Source: JBNKFV01 sp050289485
GTDB taxonomy: Bacteria > Pseudomonadota > Gammaproteobacteria > Pseudomonadales > Cellvibrionaceae
Direction of reading: 5' to 3'
DNA: 64,000 bases
Assembly (NCBI GenBank): GCA_050289485.1
Contig: JBNKFV010000017.1
Span: 186,001 to 250,000 of the forward strand
Position numbers and translations under genes: made by a program. Positions 17,911 through 26,677 of this stretch are shown here, piece by piece (positions within the stretch are counted from its first letter, which is position 1; every line of letters begins with the position of its first letter). The notes under the pieces were generated by a model. That model had not been told where the DNA came from. It ran no database searches and saw only the letters and a program-made list of their open reading frames with translations.

Positions 17911-18387
17911 CTATTTAGTCACCTGCTCGCCGCGAGTAACGGTGTGAAGCAGGCCCCGGGCCGCATCTTCTACCAGGTCGAGAACGTGTTCAAAACCTTG
18001 ATTGCCGCCATAGTATGGGTCTGGAACTTCACCGGTGTGACGCTGCGAACCAAACGCCAGAAAGAGACCAAGATGCCCTGAGTAACCAGCCGGGGCCATC
18101 GCTTGTAAATCAGCCAAATTTTGTTCGTCCATGGCCAGAATATAATCAAACTTGTCGAAGTCGGCAGGCTCTACCTGACGGGCACGGATGTGATCAAGAG
18201 AAAAGCCTCTCTGCTTCGCTGCAGCCCTGGCCCTGACATCCGGCTTGTTGCCTACGTGCCATGCACCCGTACCTGCCGAATCAATTTCAATGTTCAGCGC
18301 TGCTTCGCGCACATAGTGCTCAAATACACCGTGTGCGGTGGGCGACCTGCAGATGTTTCCAAGACAAACAAACAAAACACTGGGCAT
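17911..18387 (-). CDS. low-molecular-weight protein-tyrosine phosphatase
   Basis: A 158-residue phosphatase. The P-loop CLGNICRSP (Cys8, Arg14) and the general acid Asp in DPYYGG are intact. It sits between kdsB and murB as in Pseudomonas (PA2978-like), without a tyrosine kinase or capsule cluster nearby, so it is more likely a housekeeping LMW-PTP than a Wzb-type capsule phosphatase. Substrates unknown. Confidence 0.93.
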   Translation of the reverse strand: MPSVLFVCLGNICRSPTAHGVFEHYVREAALNIEIDSAGTGAWHVGNKPDVRARAAAKQRGFSLDHIRARQVEPADFDKFDYILAMDEQNLADLQAMAPAGYSGHLGLFLAFGSQRHTGEVPDPYYGGNQGFEHVLDLVEDAARGLLHTVTRGEQVTK

Positions 18388-18413
18388 AGTATTTCTCTAT
18401 CCGATATTAGGGC

Positions 18414-19178
18414 TCAACCAACCCTAGTCGTTATGATCGACAGCACGCGGGTAACATCGGCTTGCGTATCAACACCGGCAGGTACCTTTTCTGCCGCAAC
18501 CTGCATATGAATTTTTTCACCTTGCCAGAGAATACGCAGCTGCTCCAATTTCTCCATTTGCTCAAGCGGTGCTTCGGACCAGGTTACAAAGCGGTTCAGC
18601 AACCCCACCCGGTAGGCATAAATACCAATGTGGCGTTGGTGCAACAGACTATCAGGCTGCCAACCGCTGTTTAAATCGGCATCTCGCGGCCATGGCATAG
18701 CGGCGCGACTGAAGTACAGTGCCATACCATTCGCATCTGCCACCACTTTTACGCAATTAGGGTTGAGAAAGTCTTCCAGTGATGTCAGCGACTCGCACAG
18801 GCTTGCCGCGCTGGCGCCAGGGTTTGCGGCGAGGTTTCCTGCAACCTGATTAATAACGGCAGGGGGAATAAGGGGCTCATCGCCCTGTACATTAACCACA
18901 ATGTCGTCGTCTGCCCACTGGTAAATGGCGGCTACCTCCTGAATGCGATCGGTACCCGACGGGTGATCAGCACGGGTCAAACAAACTTCACCCCCAAACT
19001 GTTTTACCCTATCGACAACACGTTGGTCATCGGTGGCGATGACAACCTGGCTGGCTTCACTCTGCAAAGCTCGGCGATAAACCCGCTCAATCATGCACTG
19101 GCCAGCCAAGTCAATCAGCGGTTTGCCAGGCAGGCGACTGGAGCCGAATCGGGCTGGAATCACGACACGAAAAGACAT
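18414..19178 (-). CDS. kdsB: 3-deoxy-manno-octulosonate cytidylyltransferase
   Basis: A 254-residue enzyme activating Kdo with CTP for lipopolysaccharide core assembly. N-terminal nucleotide-binding motif IPARFGSSRLPGKPL, then SGTDRIQE and VVNVQGDEPLIPP, all diagnostic. Full length. It follows lpxK on the same strand by 32 bases; the Trm112-like zinc-ribbon gene that lies between them in Pseudomonas is absent. Confidence 0.96.
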   Translation of the reverse strand: MSFRVVIPARFGSSRLPGKPLIDLAGQCMIERVYRRALQSEASQVVIATDDQRVVDRVKQFGGEVCLTRADHPSGTDRIQEVAAIYQWADDDIVVNVQGDEPLIPPAVINQVAGNLAANPGASAASLCESLTSLEDFLNPNCVKVVADANGMALYFSRAAMPWPRDADLNSGWQPDSLLHQRHIGIYAYRVGLLNRFVTWSEAPLEQMEKLEQLRILWQGEKIHMQVAAEKVPAGVDTQADVTRVLSIITTRVG

Positions 19179-19210
19179 ACAACCCTCTTAACAATTATCT
19201 AACAAAAAGC

Positions 19211-20245
19211 CTATAACTTTTTGTTTTTATTCAATTTTAAGTCATTTAAAACCGACAAAATTCCCAAGTTAAGCACCTCTGGCAAAACCGCTTCGACCGT
19301 TAAATACCACCAATTGGGTTGCGCAAAACCTTGGCACTTTACCGCATCTTTGGCCGTCATCAACACAGCATCTGCGCCCTGTGCAAAAGTGAAATCAGCG
19401 GCGGCAAAACGATGATGGTCAGCAAATGGATGCTTACAAGGGGTATACCCCAAGGTTTCAAGGGTAGAAAAAAAACGTTCTGGATTACCAATACCTGCTA
19501 CTGCATGCAGTGGTTGGTCGTTACCGAAAGGAGCAGCCTGCAAACTAACGGCCTCCCCGCTTCCATCCACCCGGCGCCATTCACACGGTTCGAGGTGCAT
19601 AGTCAAGGCACTCTCAGGAACACCGCCCTTGGCACAAAGTTCACCATTGACAATAACCCAGTCGACTTCAGTGAGCCGCACCGGCGGTTCGCGCAATGGC
19701 CCGGCAGGCAAGCAACGCCCGTTGCCCAACCCACGGCTGCCATCGACCACGGCAATTTCTATATCTCGGGCCAAGGCGTAATGCTGCAGACCGTCGTCAC
19801 TCAGTATCACATTACATTGATGCTGCTCGATTAAATGCCTGGCTGCCCGCACACGGACTGGGTCTACCACTACCGGACAAGCCGTTATATGGCTGAGTAA
19901 GGCGGGCTCATCACCGGACTGACTGACAGGCGTTTGCGGAGTGACATCCAACGGGTAGGCGGCTGCGTCACCCCCATAGCCGCGACTGACGATACCCGGC
20001 TGATAGCCATTCTCTAGCAATAGCCGCGCGAGACTCGCCAGCAATGGGGTTTTGCCAGTACCGCCTAGTGAGATATTGCCAACCACAATAACTGGCACCG
20101 GCAAGATTTCGGCATTTGCCTGCAACCGCTTGCGCCGCTCGGTCGCAATACACTGCAGGCCGCTAGCCAGAGGTTGCAGTACGACAGGCCAGCGTTTGTT
20201 GCCGTACCAGGCATTCAAGCAATATTGTTGGAACGAAGAGGTCAA
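19211..20245 (-). CDS. lpxK: tetraacyldisaccharide 4'-kinase
   Basis: A 344-residue inner-membrane-associated kinase that phosphorylates the 4' position of the lipid A disaccharide. N-terminal hydrophobic approach, P-loop VGNISLGGTGKTPL, SRGYGG and the DDGLQHYALARDIEIAVVDG motif are intact. It begins one base after the exbD stop, which indicates translational coupling in the comEC-exbB-exbD-lpxK-kdsB block. Confidence 0.95.
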   Translation of the reverse strand: MTSSFQQYCLNAWYGNKRWPVVLQPLASGLQCIATERRKRLQANAEILPVPVIVVGNISLGGTGKTPLLASLARLLLENGYQPGIVSRGYGGDAAAYPLDVTPQTPVSQSGDEPALLSHITACPVVVDPVRVRAARHLIEQHQCNVILSDDGLQHYALARDIEIAVVDGSRGLGNGRCLPAGPLREPPVRLTEVDWVIVNGELCAKGGVPESALTMHLEPCEWRRVDGSGEAVSLQAAPFGNDQPLHAVAGIGNPERFFSTLETLGYTPCKHPFADHHRFAAADFTFAQGADAVLMTAKDAVKCQGFAQPNWWYLTVEAVLPEVLNLGILSVLNDLKLNKNKKL

Positions 20246-20246
20246 T

Positions 20247-20672
20247 TTACTCTGCTGACTCGGTTGGATTTTTGGTTGTCATGCTCAGATGCACAAAGCC
20301 CAGCTGACCAGCAGCGTCCATAGCTCTTACCACAGACTGGTGGGTCGCGTTGGCGTCGGCAGTAATCACCAGCGGCATATCGCGCTTTTCACCTGCCGTT
20401 TGCTCCAACGCCTTTTTCAGGGTTTCCAGCGACGTATTGATAAGCGCTTTGCCATTCACGGAATAACTGCCATCCACACTCACCATGATCTCCAGCTGTT
20501 CTGGCAGTTCTTGGCTAGGCGCGCCCTGCGCTTCCGGCAAGTCGAGGCTCAAATGGGTTTCTTTGGTAAAGGTCGTAGAAACCATAAAAAAGATCAGCAG
20601 CAAAAACACCACATCGATCAGTGGTGTCAGGTTGATCTGGTCATCATTTCTGGGTTGTCGTTTAAACTGCAC
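20247..20672 (-). CDS. exbD: ExbD/TolR family biopolymer transporter
   Basis: A 141-residue protein with one N-terminal membrane helix carrying the conserved Asp of the proton channel (INLTPLIDVVFLLLIFFMV) and a periplasmic domain. It pairs with the ExbB/TolQ-like protein encoded just upstream. This copy, next to lpxK, corresponds to the exbB2/exbD2 pair of Pseudomonas; the job at this locus is not established, though energising envelope transport by proton flow is the family function. Confidence 0.92.
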   Translation of the reverse strand: MQFKRQPRNDDQINLTPLIDVVFLLLIFFMVSTTFTKETHLSLDLPEAQGAPSQELPEQLEIMVSVDGSYSVNGKALINTSLETLKKALEQTAGEKRDMPLVITADANATHQSVVRAMDAAGQLGFVHLSMTTKNPTESAE

Positions 20673-20710
20673 AGCAACGTCTCTATTTGTGTTAACGGGC
20701 CCGAGTGGTG

Positions 20711-21337
20711 CTAAACGTTTTTAACATCGACTTTGCGATCGCTGTGTAACGCATCGACAAGCTTGATAGACTCCTGCTCCATGGTAACCACAAGGTCGTC
20801 TACACGACGCTGTAAAAAGCGATGACAGATCATGGCTGGAATAGCCACGCACAAGCCTGCTGCTGTGGTAATCAGCGCTTCTGAGATCCCCCCGGCCAGC
20901 ACACCCGTATTACCCGTGCCTTGAGTCATTATCGCGGTAAACACCTTAATCATGCCCAACACAGTGCCCAATAGCCCCAGCAACGGTGCAACCGCAGCAA
21001 TGGTACCCAGCGCACCAAGGTAACGCTCCATTTCGTGGACCACCTGACTGGCCGCTTCCTGAATACTGTCTTTCATTACTTCACGACCATGGCGCGAGTT
21101 ACTTAACCCTGCCGCGAGAATACGACCCAATTCCGAGGACTGTTTCAGTTCTTTCAGTTTATTACCGTCGAGCTGGTTGTTTTTAATCCACCCCCAAACT
21201 TGCGCCAGCAAGGACTTAGGCGCAATTTTTTGCGGGTTCAACGTCCAGAACCGCTCGCCAGCAATCGCAATAACCGCGATTGAACAGAGAATAATCGGTA
21301 ACATTAACCAACCACCCGCTGAGACAATTTCTAACAC
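20711..21337 (-). CDS. exbB: MotA/TolQ/ExbB proton channel family protein
   Basis: A 208-residue protein. A GTG start at 21337 is preferred: AAGGAG lies six bases upstream and the protein then reads MLEIVSAGGWLMLPIILCS. Three membrane helices with the large cytoplasmic loop typical of ExbB (ERYLGALGTIAAVAPLLGLLGTVLGMI, then SEALITTAAGLCVAIPAMI). Partner of the adjacent ExbD. The 107-base gap upstream to comEC may hold a promoter. Confidence 0.93.
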   Translation of the reverse strand: MLEIVSAGGWLMLPIILCSIAVIAIAGERFWTLNPQKIAPKSLLAQVWGWIKNNQLDGNKLKELKQSSELGRILAAGLSNSRHGREVMKDSIQEAASQVVHEMERYLGALGTIAAVAPLLGLLGTVLGMIKVFTAIMTQGTGNTGVLAGGISEALITTAAGLCVAIPAMICHRFLQRRVDDLVVTMEQESIKLVDALHSDRKVDVKNV

Positions 21338-21444
21338 ACTTAACTCCTTGCACGGCAATCTACAATAATGAAAACAGGCCGAACTTTAGCATATCCTCCA
21401 AATAGAAAGTAAACCGTATTCACTTATTCGCGGTATACACCCGC

Positions 21445-23967
21445 TTATTGCCAGAATCGTCGCTGCTTCTCCCGCTCTTGAGTGACCTGCCAGCCGTTGT
21501 GAGTACGCTCAAAGGTAAGCGCTCCATCCATTGCCGTGTTATACAAACGGGAGCCTACTCGCTGATAGCGCTCAACAATATCAGCATGCGGGTGACCATA
21601 GCTATTCAGATAGCTAGTACTAAATACAACATGGGCCGGCTGTAGCAAGCGCACAAAGTCTGGGCTCGATGACGTGCGACTGCCGTGATGGGGTGCCAAT
21701 AAAATGTCCACTGGGCCCGTGACCGCCCCTTGTGCCAACACATACTGCTCAGCAGCAGCTTCTAGATCCCCAGGCAACACTATGCGAAAAGCGGGATTAC
21801 TGATCAACAATCCACAAGAGGCATTGTTACTGCGCGATCGTAACGCCTGAGGCACCTGAACCAGTTGATACTCGTTGCCACCCCATTGCCAACGCCCACC
21901 GTTCACACAGGGTTTAGGTTGAACAGAGCCATTTATCATTCGGCGAGATTTTTCTGGCTGGCCCACGATGAGTCTATCCGCGGCGATATGCTTTAAAACC
22001 CCCGCCAACCCACCGCGATGGTCATGATCACCGTGACTCACGATCAATGTGTTGATACGCTGAACACCCTGGCGTTGCAGCAGGGGCACAATGATATTTT
22101 CACCCGCATCAAACCGATCACTAAAACGGGCCCCGGTATCGTAAAGCAGTGTATGTGAACCATCCTGAATCCATACGGCCAACCCCTGCCCTACATCAAT
22201 CACCTGCAAACGAAACCCTTCCGGGTTACGAAAACCACTAAGCAATGCCAGCAGCAACGTAGCCACCGCCATTAGCTGGGTTCGACAGCCCCGAGGCAGC
22301 AGCAATAGCACCACGCCGGTATAACCCAGCACTGTACCGAACGGCGTGAATTGCCAACCAGCGAACAAACCGGCCAGGAAGCGATTACCTTGCTCTCCCC
22401 ATTGCGCCATCACCTGCAAACTGCGCCACAATACCTGTAAAAGACTATCAGCAGCGAAGAAGACGGTATCGCCGTAACCGAATAAGACGTTACCTATGCC
22501 CCCCAGCATAATGAATGGCACCACCAATAAAGACACTACCGGCACAGCCACGGCATTAGCCACCGGCCCAATCAAGCTAAACTGCTGCAGCGCAAACAAC
22601 AATGGCAGGCTCAAGCCGAGAAATACAGCAGCTTGGGTATTGAAAAACAGCTGCAACCAGTTACCCATGACTCTGGCCGGTGCTAACCCTTTTACCCTGG
22701 CGCTGAGAGAATCCAACGGATAATGACCACTGGGCTGCGCGAGCCTCTGGCGCCCTGCGAAGCAAAAAAGCAACAAGCCGACAATGCCAAACGACAGCCA
22801 AAACCCGGCACCCAACCCTGCTAAAGGATCGACCACTACCACCACCAACATGGCCAGTAGCCAGATACGTAAAGGCGAAATACTTCGGTTGCTCAAGAGC
22901 GCCAAATACACCGCGATCAGCATAATCAGAGCCCGCTGGGTAGCCACACCAAGCCCAGCAAGCTGGCTGTAGGCCACAGCGGCTAGAACACTAAACAGCA
23001 GTGGCGGCCAGCGCATGGAGAACAAAGGGTTAGTAGGTAACCGGCAAAGCCAGGACAACACCAGCAGGCAGCGGCCAACCACGGCACCCACTAGCCAACC
23101 AATACTCGCTACAAAACCAATGTGCAGCCCAGAGATCACCATCAAATGCACGGTGCCGGTTTGCGTCAATACCTGCCATTCAGCCGTGGAGATGTCAGAT
23201 TTGTCACCCAGTATCAGCGCCCTCATAAAACCAGGCTGCTCAAGGGTGCCTGCTGCCGCCTGATGGTGAAGCCAAAGACTGATGCGGTAGCGGTAGTACT
23301 GCCAGCTGTGAATAACCTTTGTGGCTGATTGAGAGTCTTGTTGCCATTGAATGGCGTTGATGGAACCCACGGCCTGAATACCATTGGCAACCAGCCAGCG
23401 TTCGTAATCAAACCCGCCCGGGTTAACCATTCCCCGCGGCCGCTTTAAACGAACCTGTGCCTGCAACTCACGCCCAGGAATAAGCTCACGCCGCCAGTAT
23501 TGCTGCTTTTCCAGGGAAAACTGCTGATGGTAACCAGCGTATAAGCTGACCCGAATATATTGTGTGCGTGGCGCCACTGGCTGGCCCGCATCATTTTTAA
23601 ACTGGCCAACACGCAAGCGAAACACCGCTCGACGAGAATCAATCTGCGGCAACCCATCGATGGTCGCGTTGACGGCCAGCCACTGTTTTTCCAGCTGTGT
23701 TGGTAAGAGTGCATTTTTAATCGTCGTCGCATTCAGCAATGCCAAACCCAAACCAAGCAGGAACAGCACCAGATGACGACCACCACCAGCCCAACACCAA
23801 ACCACCGGCACAAGGCACCACAAGCTGGTGTACAACCACCAAGGCGGCAGAACAGGCAGAAAAGGAACACCAAGCAGGGGAATTAACAGAATCACCAATC
23901 CAATGGCGGGCATTGCGAACATCCTTGTGGCAGTGTGTAGCATTAACGCTGGGGAACGATTAATCAA
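21445..23967 (-). CDS. comEC: DNA internalisation/competence protein ComEC/Rec2
   Basis: An 840-residue polytopic inner-membrane protein forming the channel for single-stranded DNA entry during transformation. Order: N-terminal helices plus DUF4131 OB-like domain, the Competence domain (about residues 230-550, LMVISGLHIGFVASIG is typical) and a C-terminal metallo-beta-lactamase-like domain with DVGQGLAVW, SHGDHDHRGGL and APHHGSRTSS. The full length suggests a functional gene. The conserved position next to exbB matches Pseudomonas comA. Confidence 0.95.
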   Translation of the reverse strand: MINRSPALMLHTATRMFAMPAIGLVILLIPLLGVPFLPVLPPWWLYTSLWCLVPVVWCWAGGGRHLVLFLLGLGLALLNATTIKNALLPTQLEKQWLAVNATIDGLPQIDSRRAVFRLRVGQFKNDAGQPVAPRTQYIRVSLYAGYHQQFSLEKQQYWRRELIPGRELQAQVRLKRPRGMVNPGGFDYERWLVANGIQAVGSINAIQWQQDSQSATKVIHSWQYYRYRISLWLHHQAAAGTLEQPGFMRALILGDKSDISTAEWQVLTQTGTVHLMVISGLHIGFVASIGWLVGAVVGRCLLVLSWLCRLPTNPLFSMRWPPLLFSVLAAVAYSQLAGLGVATQRALIMLIAVYLALLSNRSISPLRIWLLAMLVVVVVDPLAGLGAGFWLSFGIVGLLLFCFAGRQRLAQPSGHYPLDSLSARVKGLAPARVMGNWLQLFFNTQAAVFLGLSLPLLFALQQFSLIGPVANAVAVPVVSLLVVPFIMLGGIGNVLFGYGDTVFFAADSLLQVLWRSLQVMAQWGEQGNRFLAGLFAGWQFTPFGTVLGYTGVVLLLLPRGCRTQLMAVATLLLALLSGFRNPEGFRLQVIDVGQGLAVWIQDGSHTLLYDTGARFSDRFDAGENIIVPLLQRQGVQRINTLIVSHGDHDHRGGLAGVLKHIAADRLIVGQPEKSRRMINGSVQPKPCVNGGRWQWGGNEYQLVQVPQALRSRSNNASCGLLISNPAFRIVLPGDLEAAAEQYVLAQGAVTGPVDILLAPHHGSRTSSSPDFVRLLQPAHVVFSTSYLNSYGHPHADIVERYQRVGSRLYNTAMDGALTFERTHNGWQVTQEREKQRRFWQ

Positions 23968-24021
23968 AAACAGTCGTCAGACGTACCGGAGTCTAACTGA
24001 CTTTATCGTGATTACCTACCG

Positions 24022-24171
24022 GTGAGCACAAAAGCCATCGAAGAGCTGTTTGCCGCGAAAGAAACAGGGCATAATGGCGCCCGTTTTGGATGTGAGACCC
24101 AGCGCCTGACGGAACGGGGGTACGCGACCAAGCCAAAGGTATTTGTCTTACACGTAATGAAAGGCCGTTAA
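24022..24171 (+). CDS. possible 49-residue small protein
   Basis: A GTG-initiated frame encodes 49 residues (starts MSTKAIEELFAAKET, ends VLHVMKGR) and stops eight bases before the DUF2062 gene. The predicted protein is soluble and basic with a plausible residue mix, and third positions are GC-rich. There is no clear ribosome site and no family is recognised, so this may be untranslated leader of the next gene. Confidence 0.3.
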   Translation: MSTKAIEELFAAKETGHNGARFGCETQRLTERGYATKPKVFVLHVMKGR

Positions 24172-24179
24172 TTCATAGC

Positions 24180-24713
24180 ATGGCGCGCAAAATTCTACGT
24201 CGCTGGATGCCCGACCCAGCCAAAATAAAAGCAAACCCCGCCCTGCACTTTCTGGGCGACTTGCTGCATGACCCCAACCTGTTTCACCTCAACAGGCATT
24301 CTGTTTCTGTCGCTTTTTTCTTTGGTATTTTTACCGCGTTTTTGCCTTTGCCAGGGCAAATGGCGATTGCCGCGCTGCTGTCTATCTTCTTTCACTGCAA
24401 CCTGCCCATTACCGTTGCTCTGGTATGGATTACCAACCCGCTGACCATCCCCCCCCTGTTTTTTGCCACCTATAAATTTGGCACCTGGCTACTACAAGTA
24501 CCACCTGCGTCATTTCATATACAGTTGTCGTGGGATTGGGTGCAAACCGAATTGGTGCAAATCTGGCAACCACTGCTGGTCGGATCCCTCACCTGTGGCA
24601 TCTTTTTCGGCACGCTGGGCTACGGTGCGATGCAGATTTTCTGGCGCTGGCAGGTTGTTCACCACTGGCGTCAACGCAGTCAGCGCCGGTTGCAGAAAAC
24701 TGATCAGTCGTAA
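24180..24713 (+). CDS. DUF2062 domain membrane protein
   Basis: A 177-residue protein with the DUF2062 core: HSVSVAFFFGIFTAFLPLPGQM, then NLPITVALVWITNPLTIPPLF and a last helix near residues 145-160. Two or three membrane segments and a basic C-terminus. The same gene lies between comEC and lolE in Pseudomonas (PA2985-like). It overlaps the lolE stop by ten bases in convergent orientation. Role unknown. Confidence 0.88.
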   Translation: MARKILRRWMPDPAKIKANPALHFLGDLLHDPNLFHLNRHSVSVAFFFGIFTAFLPLPGQMAIAALLSIFFHCNLPITVALVWITNPLTIPPLFFATYKFGTWLLQVPPASFHIQLSWDWVQTELVQIWQPLLVGSLTCGIFFGTLGYGAMQIFWRWQVVHHWRQRSQRRLQKTDQS

Positions 24714-25939
24714 CGCAGTGCGTCGGCCGGATCTACCCGCCCTGCCCGCCATGCAGGATAAATGGTGGCCAGCAAACTCAGCGCCAGGGAGGTAAGCCCA
24801 ATCGAGACGATATCCGACCAACGAACATCCACTGGCAGATAATTGGTGGGGTAAATATCGGAGCGCAAAAACTGAACCTGCAGAACCCCTTCAAGCCACT
24901 GAGTAAGATCGGTCACCCAGTTCGCCAGCACACTACCCAATACCAGGCCAATCACTGTACCCATCACTCCAATCAACATACCTTGCAACATAAATACGGC
25001 AATCACTTGGCCACTACTAGCACCGAGCGTACGCAAAATGCCAATATCGCTACGCTTGTCGACCACCACCATGACCAGTGTCGATACCACATTAAACGCA
25101 GCAATACCGATAATCAGCAGTAATAGCATGCCCACCATATTGCGCGACATTTGAATCGCCTGAAAAAGATTACCGTGGGTACGGGTCCAGTCGCTGGAGA
25201 AAAAGCCGTAAGGTAACGCTTTCTGGGCATCCATCGCCACTTTCGGTGCCGCAAAGATATCCTGCACTTTAAGACGCAAACCATCGATTTGCCCTTCATG
25301 CCCCGCCAGTATCGCTGCCACCGAAATAGGTACCAAGGCAAGCTTGTGATCCAACTCGGTACCCGTGTTAAAAATGGCAATCACCTTAAGTGGCTTGACC
25401 TTGGGGGCTCTTGCCCTACCGCTGCCGTCGGGCACCACCGCCGACACCATGCCGCCGACCTTGGCGTTCAGTTTGTCTGCCGCACCTTTGCCCAATACCA
25501 CCACATTGGCCATTTGGTCACTCAGCTGCTGCCAGATTGCAGCATCAAGAAAACGTGGCAATACCGACACCTGTTCTTCGGCATCGGGCAATACGCCATA
25601 GAACATAACTGGCTCAACCTTCTGGCCAATGGCCGCCAACCCCTGTGCCTGTACAAAGGGAGCAACACCCACAATATCTGGATTGTTTAACAGCACACCG
25701 GCATGCTCATCCCACACTTGCAATGGCCCACGGTGATAAAGGGACACCTGCGGCACAATCGCCAGAATCCGCTCGCGCATTTCACGGTCGAATCCGTTCA
25801 TAACCGATAGCACCACCACCAACAGAGCCACACCCAGTATCAAGCCAGTAATCGAAATACCCGAAATAAACGACACCATGTGGCTTTGCTTCCGTGCACC
25901 GGCATAGCGCAGGGCTATCCATAAGCTCAACGGCCTCAT
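24704..25939 (-). CDS. lolE: lipoprotein-releasing system membrane subunit LolE
   Basis: A 411-residue ABC permease. N-terminal helix, large periplasmic MacB-like domain and three C-terminal FtsX helices (MVGMLLLLIIGIAAFNVVSTLVMVV). The MNGFDREMRERILAIVPQ motif after TM1 is shared with LolC. As the last gene in the lolC-lolD-lolE order it is called LolE. The complex extracts outer-membrane lipoproteins from the inner membrane and hands them to LolA. Its ATG overlaps the lolD stop by four bases. Confidence 0.94.
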   Translation of the reverse strand: MRPLSLWIALRYAGARKQSHMVSFISGISITGLILGVALLVVVLSVMNGFDREMRERILAIVPQVSLYHRGPLQVWDEHAGVLLNNPDIVGVAPFVQAQGLAAIGQKVEPVMFYGVLPDAEEQVSVLPRFLDAAIWQQLSDQMANVVVLGKGAADKLNAKVGGMVSAVVPDGSGRARAPKVKPLKVIAIFNTGTELDHKLALVPISVAAILAGHEGQIDGLRLKVQDIFAAPKVAMDAQKALPYGFFSSDWTRTHGNLFQAIQMSRNMVGMLLLLIIGIAAFNVVSTLVMVVVDKRSDIGILRTLGASSGQVIAVFMLQGMLIGVMGTVIGLVLGSVLANWVTDLTQWLEGVLQVQFLRSDIYPTNYLPVDVRWSDIVSIGLTSLALSLLATIYPAWRAGRVDPADALRYD

Positions 25940-26646
25940 GGCGCATGGCTCTCTATGGTGGTCAATCCTTCGTACGGCAACAGAGTGCCATCGGCTAACT
26001 GCACCACTCTGTCCATACTGGCAGCCACGTGTTCGTCGTGTGTCACCACTACAAAGCTGACTGCCAGCTCGTCGTTCAGGCTTTTCATCAATGCTTGAAT
26101 CGTGGCGGCCGTGTGGCGATCGAGATTGCCTGTGGGTTCATCCATCAACACGCAGGCGGGGTTGGTAACCAAGGCGCGGGCAATCGCAACCCGCTGCCGC
26201 TCGCCACCCGAAAGTTCACTGGGCTTATGGGCTAAACGGTGGGCCAGCCCGACTTTTTCCAGCATATCGCGGGCTCTCGCCTGAGCATCTGCTGGCTTTA
26301 CTTTGCCAATCAGCAGTGGCAACACCACATTTTCCAACGCGGTAAATTCGCCCAACAGATGATGAAACTGGTACACAAAGCCCAAATAGCGATTGCGCAG
26401 TAGGCCGCGAGCATTGGCCGATAATGGAAAAAGATCTTGCCCTGCCACGGTAACCTGGCCGGAGGTGGGCTGGTCGAGACCACCGAGCAAATTCAGTAGG
26501 GTCGATTTACCCGCACCTGACGCCCCCACAATGGCGATGCGTTCTCCCCGTGCAACACTGAAGTTGACGTCTTTGAGCACCTCAACGGTGGTAGGGCCCT
26601 GAACATAACTTTTTTTGAGATTGATGCATTCCAGTACCGGTTGCAT
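25936..26646 (-). CDS. lolD: lipoprotein-releasing system ATPase LolD
   Basis: A 236-residue ABC ATPase. Walker A GASGAGKST, Q-loop FVYQFHHLLGEFTALENV, signature LSGGERQRVAIARAL, Walker B CVLMDEPTGNLD and the H-loop VVTHDE are all intact. The FQFHHLL-like segment is characteristic of LolD within the MacB group. It lies between the two permease genes and powers lipoprotein release. Confidence 0.96.
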   Translation of the reverse strand: MQPVLECINLKKSYVQGPTTVEVLKDVNFSVARGERIAIVGASGAGKSTLLNLLGGLDQPTSGQVTVAGQDLFPLSANARGLLRNRYLGFVYQFHHLLGEFTALENVVLPLLIGKVKPADAQARARDMLEKVGLAHRLAHKPSELSGGERQRVAIARALVTNPACVLMDEPTGNLDRHTAATIQALMKSLNDELAVSFVVVTHDEHVAASMDRVVQLADGTLLPYEGLTTIESHAP

Positions 26647-26677
26647 AAGGTTCCTTATGGGGTTGCTAATCGTTTTG

